A program made the position numbers and the translations under genes. Source: Asanoa iriomotensis (GTDB lineage: Bacteria; Actinomycetota; Actinomycetes; Mycobacteriales; Micromonosporaceae). From it: 49,373 nt of DNA. The notes below the pieces were generated by a model that did no database searches, was not told where the DNA came from, and saw only the letters and a program-made list of their open reading frames with translations. Shown one piece after another: positions 43,700 through 49,373 of the stretch. Each line of letters begins with the position of its first letter. The stretch's first letter is position 1. The stretch spans positions 1-49,373 of the forward strand of contig NZ_BONC01000061.1 in NCBI RefSeq assembly GCF_016862515.1, written 5' to 3'.

Positions 43700-45862
43700 T
43701 CAGTGGGACGCCGCATGCTCCTTCCGGACGGCCTCGGCCAGATGGCTGGGCATCGGCTCGTACCGCGCGAACGAACGCCCGAACGTCCCCGCACCCGACG
43801 TCATCGACCGCAGCTCGACCGCGTAGCGCACCAGCTCCGTGGCCGGCACCTCGGCCTTGACGAACGTCCGCTCACCGCCGGCCGGGTCAGGCTCCGTGCC
43901 CAACACCCGGCCACGACGGCCCGACATGTCGGACATGATGGCGCCTACGTAGGCGTCCGGCACCCGGATCGTGATCTCGTCGACCGGCTCCAGCAGCGTC
44001 AGCAGGCCCTTCTCCGCGGCATCGCGAAGCGCCAACTGCCCGGCCGTCTGGAAAGCGGCGTCCGACGAGTCGACACTGTGCGCCTTGCCGTCGAACAGCG
44101 TGATCCGCAGGTCGACGACCGGATAGCCGGCCATTATCCCGCGCTCCATCTGCGCGCGGACGCCCTTCTCCACCGACGGGATGTAGTTGTGCGGCACCGA
44201 GCCGCCCACCACCTTGTCGGCGAACTCGAAGCCGGCGCCGCGCTCCAGCGGCTCCACCTCGATGTCGCACACCGCGTATTGCCCGTGCCCGCCGGACTGC
44301 TTGACGTGCCGGCCGTGACCCTTGGCGCCGGCGACGAACGTCTCGCGCAGCGCGACGCGTACCGGCTCGGTGTCGATGTCGGCCCCGCCACCCCGCAACC
44401 GGTCGAGGACGACGTCGGCGTGCGCCTCGCCCATGCACCACAACACCATCTGGTGCGTCTCCGGGTTGCGCTCCAGGCGCATCGTCGGGTCGCCCGCGAC
44501 CAGCCGGCCGAGGTTCTTGGCCAGCGTGTCCTCGTCGGACCGGGTCTTCGCGACCACCGCGACCGGCAACAACGGCTCGGGCATCTCCCACGGCGCAACC
44601 AGCAACGGGTCGTCCTTCGACGAGATCGTGTCACCGGTCTCCGCGCTGCCCGACTTGGTGATCGCGCAGATGTCGCCGGCGATGCACGACTGCACCTCGC
44701 GCAGCGACGCGCCCAACGGCGAGTAGATGTGCGCGATCCGCTCGTCGGAGTCGTGGTCGGGGTGGCCGCGCTGCTCCATGCCGTGCCCGGAGATGTGGAC
44801 GGTCGCCTCCGGGCGCAGGGTCCCGGAGAACACCCGCACCAGCGACACCCGGCCGACGTGCCGGTCGATCGTGGTCTTCACGACCTCGGCGACCAGCGGC
44901 CCGTCGGGGTCGCAGGTCAGCGGCGGCCGCGGCGAGCCGTCGACGCCGGTGACCACCGGCAGGTCGTGCTCGAGCGGCGACGGGAACGCCGAGGTCAGCA
45001 CCTCGAGCAGCGCGTCGATGCCGACCTTGCTCTCGGCGCAGGTCGGGATCACCGGGTAGAAGTGACCCCGGGCGACGGCGGTCTCGAGGTCGTTGATGAG
45101 CACCTCGGTGTCGATGTCCTCGCCGGCGAGGTAACGCTCCATGAGCGTCTCGTCCTCGCTCTCGGCGATGATGCCCTCGATCAGCTCGTTGCGCGCCTCG
45201 GCGATCGCCGGCAGGTGCTCGGGATCGGGGTCGCGCACCTCGGGCGGGAAGCCCTTGCTGTAGTCGAAGACCCGCTGCGTGATCAGGCCCATCAGGCCGA
45301 CCGTGGACACGCCGTCGTCACCGAGCATGGGCAGATACAACGGGAGTACGTTGTCGCCGAACACCCGCTGGCACAGCGCGACCGTCTCGTCGAAGTCGGC
45401 GCGTTGATGGTCGAGCCGGGTGACCGCGACCGCGCGCGGCATGCCGACGCTGGCGCACTCCTCCCACAGCGTCGCGGTCGCCGCGTCCATGCCGTCGGCG
45501 GCCGGCACCACGAACAGCGCCGCGTCGGCGGCGCGCAGCCCGGCCCGGAGCTCACCGACGAAGTCGGCGTAGCCGGGGCTGTCGAGCAGGTTGACCTTGA
45601 TGCCCTCGTGCAGGAACGGGGCGGCGGCGAGACTCACCGACCGCTGCTGCTTGACCGCGGCCGGGTCGTGATCACAGGTCGTGGTGCCCTCGGTCACCGA
45701 GCCGGCCCGGCTGATCGTGCCGGTCGCCGCCAACAGCGCCTCGACGAGGGTCGTCTTTCCTGACCCGGAATGTCCGACGAGCACCACGTTGCGTACCCTG
45801 CCGGGCTCATCCACCACCGGCGCGGGGCCGGTGACTCCCTTCTCCTGACCCTTCTGAGCCAT
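43700..45862 (-). CDS. Elongation factor G-like paralogue (EF-G2)
   Basis: 720 residues; GGAGGT before the ATG. Translation-factor order is intact: GTPase domain, II, III, IV and V (EPLERGAGFEFADKVVGG and the VRYAVELRSMTSGAG end). The P-loop GHSGSGKTT (30-38) is kept, but switch II is DSPGYADF: the catalytic His of canonical EF-G (DTPGHVDF) is Tyr98. The NKxD guanine motif reads TRLD. GTP hydrolysis is thus likely weak or absent, as I recall for the mycobacterial EF-G2. Role unknown. Confidence 0.92.
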   Translation of the reverse strand: MAQKGQEKGVTGPAPVVDEPGRVRNVVLVGHSGSGKTTLVEALLAATGTISRAGSVTEGTTTCDHDPAAVKQQRSVSLAAAPFLHEGIKVNLLDSPGYADFVGELRAGLRAADAALFVVPAADGMDAATATLWEECASVGMPRAVAVTRLDHQRADFDETVALCQRVFGDNVLPLYLPMLGDDGVSTVGLMGLITQRVFDYSKGFPPEVRDPDPEHLPAIAEARNELIEGIIAESEDETLMERYLAGEDIDTEVLINDLETAVARGHFYPVIPTCAESKVGIDALLEVLTSAFPSPLEHDLPVVTGVDGSPRPPLTCDPDGPLVAEVVKTTIDRHVGRVSLVRVFSGTLRPEATVHISGHGMEQRGHPDHDSDERIAHIYSPLGASLREVQSCIAGDICAITKSGSAETGDTISSKDDPLLVAPWEMPEPLLPVAVVAKTRSDEDTLAKNLGRLVAGDPTMRLERNPETHQMVLWCMGEAHADVVLDRLRGGGADIDTEPVRVALRETFVAGAKGHGRHVKQSGGHGQYAVCDIEVEPLERGAGFEFADKVVGGSVPHNYIPSVEKGVRAQMERGIMAGYPVVDLRITLFDGKAHSVDSSDAAFQTAGQLALRDAAEKGLLTLLEPVDEITIRVPDAYVGAIMSDMSGRRGRVLGTEPDPAGGERTFVKAEVPATELVRYAVELRSMTSGAGTFGRSFARYEPMPSHLAEAVRKEHAASH

Positions 45863-46010
45863 GGGGACCTCCCTGGGTGAGCTAGCTCACGTCATCTCTC
45901 GATCCCACACCCGCAACCCGCCGTACACAAGCCCGACCACAAAGGTGAGCAAGTGACGGACGACCCGCCCGGGAACAGCGGGCACCGTATCGTCACGGGC
46001 GCCGCACCGT

Positions 46011-46016
46011 TATCGT
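46011..46016 (+). promoter_or_regulatory. Probable -10 box of pgsA operon
   Basis: TATCGT, nine bases before the pgsA ATG. It points to a promoter for pgsA-patA-pimA independent of thrS. Confidence 0.4.
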
Positions 46017-46025
46017 GGGTGCGCC

Positions 46026-46667
46026 ATGGCGAAGATCTTCCAGGTGTCAGCGCGGGCCGCGATGGCCCACGTCGTCGAACCCGTCGCCCGGCGACTCATC
46101 GCGTGGGGCGTGACGCCCAACCAGGTGACGGTCGCCGGGACCATCGGCGTGGTCGGCGCCGCCGTCGGTCTGGGCGCGACGGGCCATTTCGTCGCCGGTG
46201 CGTTGGTCGTCACGGTCTTCGCCCTCGTCGACCTGGTCGACGGCACGATGGCCCGGTTGTCCGGTGGGTCGACCCGGTTCGGCGCGCTGCTCGACTCGAC
46301 GATGGACCGCATCGCCGACGGCGCGATCGTCGGCACGGTGATCTACATCCTGGCCGGCCGCGGCGACCGCTGGGGCGTGGTCGGCGGCATCGTCTGCCTC
46401 GTCCTCGGTGCGGTCGTGTCCTACGTGAAGGCCCGCGCCGAAGGTCTCGGCATGAAGGCCAACGTCGGCATCGCGGAGCGCGCCGAACGCCTGATCATCA
46501 TCGGCGTCGGCGGCCTGCTCGCCGGCTTCGGCGTCGCGTGGGGGTTCGCCGCCGCCGTCTGGTTCCTGGCCGTCCTCTCCGTCATCACGATCATCCAGCG
46601 CATCGCGTACGTGTACCCGCAGGCGAAGGAACTCGACGCCGCCGATCGCGCCCGGGTCGCCGAGTGA
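46026..46667 (+). CDS. pgsA: Phosphatidylinositol phosphate synthase
   Basis: 213 residues, six spans. The complete CDP-alcohol phosphotransferase signature: D69-x2-D72-G-x2-A-R77-x8-G86-x3-D90-x3-D94. It makes phosphatidylinositol phosphate from CDP-diacylglycerol and inositol phosphate in actinobacteria. Its stop overlaps the acyltransferase start (GTGA). First gene of the PIM block. Confidence 0.95.
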   Translation: MAKIFQVSARAAMAHVVEPVARRLIAWGVTPNQVTVAGTIGVVGAAVGLGATGHFVAGALVVTVFALVDLVDGTMARLSGGSTRFGALLDSTMDRIADGAIVGTVIYILAGRGDRWGVVGGIVCLVLGAVVSYVKARAEGLGMKANVGIAERAERLIIIGVGGLLAGFGVAWGFAAAVWFLAVLSVITIIQRIAYVYPQAKELDAADRARVAE

Positions 46668-47566
46668 ACCCTGTCGACCTCGGCTACGCGGCCGGCTGGA
46701 AGCTCGTGCGTGGCATGCCCGAGCCCGTCGCGCGCGGGCTGTTCAACGCGGCCGCCGACTACGCCCATCGCAAGGACGGCAAGGGTACGCAGCGGCTGCG
46801 CGGCAACCTGCGGCGCGTCGTCGGCCCCGACATGCCCGATGAAGAGCTCGACGAGGTCGTACGCGCCGGCTTACGGTCGTACGCCCGATATTGGAAAGAG
46901 GCCTTCCGCCTTCCCTCCCGGACGCACCAGCAGCACCTCGACGACTTCCGGGTCGCCAACTGGCAGATGCTCGTCGAGCTCATGAACACCGACGGCGGCG
47001 GCGTGATCATGGCGCTCAGCCACTCGGGAAACTGGGACACCGCCGGCGCCTGGGTCACCGCGATGGGCTGGAAGCTGACCACGGTCATGGAGCGGCTCAA
47101 GCCCGAGTCGGTCTTCGAGCGGTTCGTCGAGTTCCGCCGCAGCATCGGCATGGAGATCCTCCCGCTGACGGGCGGCGAGCGGCCGCCCTTCGACATCCTG
47201 GTCGACCGGCTGCAGGCGGGCGCGGTCGTGCCGCTGCTGGCCGATCGGGACCTGTCCGCGCGGGGCGTCGAGGTCGACTTCTTCGGCGGGCGCACCCGGA
47301 TGCCGTCGGGTCCCGCGTTGCTGGCGATCCGCACGGGCAAGCCGTTGCTGGTGATCGACCTGTGGTACGACGAGGAGTCGCTTCGCGGCTATGTGAACCA
47401 TCGGGTGGAGATACCCGGCCCGGAAACGGGCACGTTGCGGGAACGGGTGTCGGCCGTGACCCAGGAGATGGCGAGCAAGTTCGAGGCGTCGATCGCCCGG
47501 CACCCGCAGGACTGGCACATGCTCCAGCGGCTCTGGCTGGACAAACCGCCGGCCCCGGAGGTCTGA
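46664..47566 (+). CDS. patA: Phosphatidylinositol mannoside acyltransferase
   Basis: 300 residues from GTG 46664. Lysophospholipid-acyltransferase HX4D motif at H120 to D125 (LSHSGNWDTAG), and further VVPLLADRDLSARGVEVDFFGG and SGPALLAI, as in LpxL/PatA enzymes. It would acylate the mannose of PIM at the inner membrane face. Coupled to pgsA, and followed 13 bp later by pimA. Confidence 0.94.
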   Translation: MNPVDLGYAAGWKLVRGMPEPVARGLFNAAADYAHRKDGKGTQRLRGNLRRVVGPDMPDEELDEVVRAGLRSYARYWKEAFRLPSRTHQQHLDDFRVANWQMLVELMNTDGGGVIMALSHSGNWDTAGAWVTAMGWKLTTVMERLKPESVFERFVEFRRSIGMEILPLTGGERPPFDILVDRLQAGAVVPLLADRDLSARGVEVDFFGGRTRMPSGPALLAIRTGKPLLVIDLWYDEESLRGYVNHRVEIPGPETGTLRERVSAVTQEMASKFEASIARHPQDWHMLQRLWLDKPPAPEV

Positions 47567-47579
47567 GGAGGTGGGCAGC

Positions 47580-48731
47580 ATGCGGATCGGCATCGTGTGC
47601 CCTTACTCCTTCGACGTGCCGGGCGGCGTGCAGAACCACGTCCTCGACCTGGCGCAGGCGCTGATCGCCCTCGGGCACGAGGTGAGCGTGCTGGCACCGG
47701 CCGACGAGGACGCCGCCGCCGAGCTGCCGTCGTTCGTGGTGCCGGCCGGCCGCGCGGTCCCGTTCCCGTACAACGGTTCGGTGGCCCGGATCGCCTTCGG
47801 CCCGATCTCCAGCGCCCGGGTGCGCCGCTGGCTGGCCCGCGGCGACTTCGACGTGCTGCACGTGCACGAGCCGCTGGCGCTGAGCCTGTCGATGCTCGCC
47901 GTGCTCAACAGCCGGGGCCCGGTGGTCGCCACGTTCCACACGGCGATGACCCGGTCGCGGGCGCTGTCCGCGGCACAGGGCGTGCTGCGGCTGGTCCTGG
48001 AGCGGATCACCGCACGGATCGCGGTGAGCGCGCTGGCCCGGAAGGTGCAGGTGGAGCACCTCGACGGCGGCGCGGTCGAGATCCCGAACGGTGTCGACGT
48101 CGCGCGTTACGCGGCGGCGTCGCCGTTGCCCGGTTGGCCGGGTTCCGGTGGTTCGCTGGGCTTCCTGGGCCGGTTCACGGAGCCGCGCAAGGGCTTCCCG
48201 GTGCTGCGGGACGCGTTCGTGGCGCTGGCGCCGTCGCGTCCCGACCTGCGCCTGCTGGTGGCCGGCCCGGGCGACCTCGACGAGCTGCGCTCCGGGCTGC
48301 CGGCGGCTCTGCACGACCGGGTGACCTATCTGGGCCTGGTGTCGGAGCCCGACAAGGCGCGGATGTTGCGCAGCGTGGACGTCTACGTCGCACCGAACAC
48401 CGGCGGCGAGTCGTTCGGCATGATTTTGACCGAAGCGATGGCCGCAGGTACGCCGGTCGTGGCGAGCGACCTCGACGCGTTCCGCCGGGTGCTCGACGGT
48501 GGCCGGGCGGGGCGGCTGTTCACGACGGGCGACGCGGCCTCGTTGGGCTCGGCGCTGGACGCGCTGCTGGACGCGCCGGCCGAGCGCGCCGCCCTGGTCG
48601 ACGCGGCACGGTCGGCGGTCGCGGGTTATGACTGGCCGGTGGTGGCGTTGCGGGTGCTGGAGGTGTACGCGGCCGCGATCGAGGCGACCGACGGGCGGGT
48701 CATCGACGTGGAGTGGTCCGCGGACCGCTGA
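47580..48731 (+). CDS. pimA: Phosphatidylinositol alpha-mannosyltransferase PimA
   Basis: 383 residues from ATG 47580, with GGAGG eight bases upstream. PimA start MRIGIVCPYSFDVPGGVQNH and the GT4 EX7E pair in NTGGESFGMILTEAMAAG. It transfers the first mannose from GDP-mannose to phosphatidylinositol at the cytoplasmic face of the membrane. Third gene of the PIM block, in the same order as in mycobacteria. Confidence 0.96.
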   Translation: MRIGIVCPYSFDVPGGVQNHVLDLAQALIALGHEVSVLAPADEDAAAELPSFVVPAGRAVPFPYNGSVARIAFGPISSARVRRWLARGDFDVLHVHEPLALSLSMLAVLNSRGPVVATFHTAMTRSRALSAAQGVLRLVLERITARIAVSALARKVQVEHLDGGAVEIPNGVDVARYAAASPLPGWPGSGGSLGFLGRFTEPRKGFPVLRDAFVALAPSRPDLRLLVAGPGDLDELRSGLPAALHDRVTYLGLVSEPDKARMLRSVDVYVAPNTGGESFGMILTEAMAAGTPVVASDLDAFRRVLDGGRAGRLFTTGDAASLGSALDALLDAPAERAALVDAARSAVAGYDWPVVALRVLEVYAAAIEATDGRVIDVEWSADR

Positions 48732-48734
48732 TCG

Positions 48735-49373
48735 TCAGCCGCTGGTCATGAACATCGTGGTGATCGCGATGATCGACACCTGGACCTCGTCGAGAATCTC
48801 CCGCACGGCGGCGACGGGCCAGGGCTCGGCCGGCTCGGAGACTTCGGCGAGGCGGCGCTCGACGGTGGCGCGGGCGACGCCCGGAAAGGCTGACGCGGTC
48901 AGGCCGGTGGCGAGGGCGAGGGTGGCCAGGGTGTGCGTGCGGGTGTCGGTGGGCTCGCCCTTGACGAGGAGATCGAGCTTGGCGCGGGTCGCGGTCTCGG
49001 CGTCGGGTTGGCCGCCGTTGGCCGAGGGATAGCGGGGGAGCGGGACCAGCAGGACCCGGTGCGGTTCGCGGCGGAGCACACCGCGGGCGACGAGACCGTC
49101 GAGGACGAGGTCGCGCAGGCCGCCCCGGATGCCGTCGAGCAGCTCACCGGGGGTGGCTTCCCGCCCGTACCCGGTGATGCGCCGCAGGCCGTGGTCGAGC
49201 ACCGGGTCGCCGGTGGCCTTCGGGTCGGTGACGCTGACGCGCCCACCGGAGAGCGAGATCCGCCCGGCGGCCGCGAGCTCGACGAGCACCGCACCGGCGA
49301 GCCCGTAGTCGAGCGTCCCCGCGTCCTGCGTCGGTGTCCCGTCGTCCTGGTAGCCCAGCAGCAGCAGATCCTC
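48735..49373 (-). CDS. GPP34 (GOLPH3/VPS74-like) family protein, 5' end beyond window
   Basis: 212 residues visible; the frame is open through the last base, so the gene starts outside. It opens EDLLLLGYQDDGTPTQDAGT, LDYGLAGAVLVELAAAGRIS, then GLRDLVLDGLVARGVLRRE, all typical of GPP34 phosphoprotein domains. In eukaryotes the family binds phosphatidylinositol phosphate; next to a PIM-lipid locus this is suggestive, but the bacterial role is unknown. Convergent with pimA, three bases between stops. Confidence 0.9.
   Translation of the reverse strand, partial: EDLLLLGYQDDGTPTQDAGTLDYGLAGAVLVELAAAGRISLSGGRVSVTDPKATGDPVLDHGLRRITGYGREATPGELLDGIRGGLRDLVLDGLVARGVLRREPHRVLLVPLPRYPSANGGQPDAETATRAKLDLLVKGEPTDTRTHTLATLALATGLTASAFPGVARATVERRLAEVSEPAEPWPVAAVREILDEVQVSIIAITTMFMTSG

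Noticed and set aside
43703-45763. Long open reading frame on the plus strand antisense to EF-G2
   Set aside because: High-GC third positions keep antisense frames open; its translation is low-complexity Arg/Gly/His/Asp with no fold, while the minus strand encodes a complete translation factor.

Overview
The window is high-GC DNA, almost certainly from a filamentous actinomycete. The gene set (PIM/phosphatidylinositol genes, LprG-P55, SoxR, DUF3618/DUF4235/Holin-X envelope proteins, WHD/AlkZ-like protein) and frequent [16 protein letters not shown] suggest a Micromonosporaceae-type genome; this is inferred from gene content, not from a marker gene. No rRNA, tRNA, IS element, prophage or CRISPR array was recognised.

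Layout. (1) About 0-5.4 kb is an accessory island with less GC-biased codon use than the rest. It holds a GT4 glycosyltransferase with a C-terminal effector-associated (death-like) domain, a small anchored protein, a two-part adaptor (amyloid-like motif plus the same effector-associated domain), a multi-pass membrane protein ending in the same amyloid-like motif, and a protein with a degenerate Nudix-like region. The shared domains would wire membrane protein to adaptor to glycosyltransferase. This is the best candidate here for an undescribed system. (2) 5.5-8.9 kb: GT4 enzyme, YihY-type membrane protein, DUF2795 and SRPBCC proteins. (3) 8.9-11.5 kb: cbiMNQO-type Co/Ni ECF uptake operon with overlapping stops and starts. 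(4) 11.7-18.8 kb: secreted DUF1906 protein, hydrolase, RecQ-type helicase, a 35-residue membrane protein, NagZ-like GH3, YCII protein and a TetR gene with its own palindrome. (5) 18.8-19.3 kb: non-coding, with GATC-centred repeats. (6) 19.3-26.4 kb: amidohydrolase, GNAT, phosphotransferase, small envelope proteins, then lprG-p55. (7) 26.5-33.2 kb: cold shock gene, aldo/keto reductase, tam, adenosine-deaminase-family gene, two-component system, SnoaL-like gene behind three copies of a 17-bp element. (8) 33.3-36.6 kb: MFS exporter divergent from its TetR, and a CFA-synthase-like methyltransferase. (9) 36.7-48.7 kb: thrS-HIT and pgsA-patA-pimA, a set contiguous in mycobacteria, here separated by about 6.8 kb with capA, an NmrA-type gene, soxR, a ~115-bp repeat array, an AlkZ-like gene and an EF-G2 paralogue with substituted G-domain residues. 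A partial GPP34 (GOLPH3-like) gene runs off the right end.

How genes work together: the PIM block makes phosphatidylinositol mannosides, while LprG-P55 moves lipids outward. SoxR plausibly controls itself and the divergent NAD(P)-binding protein through the dyad between them. The TetR/MFS pair is a typical drug-responsive export switch.
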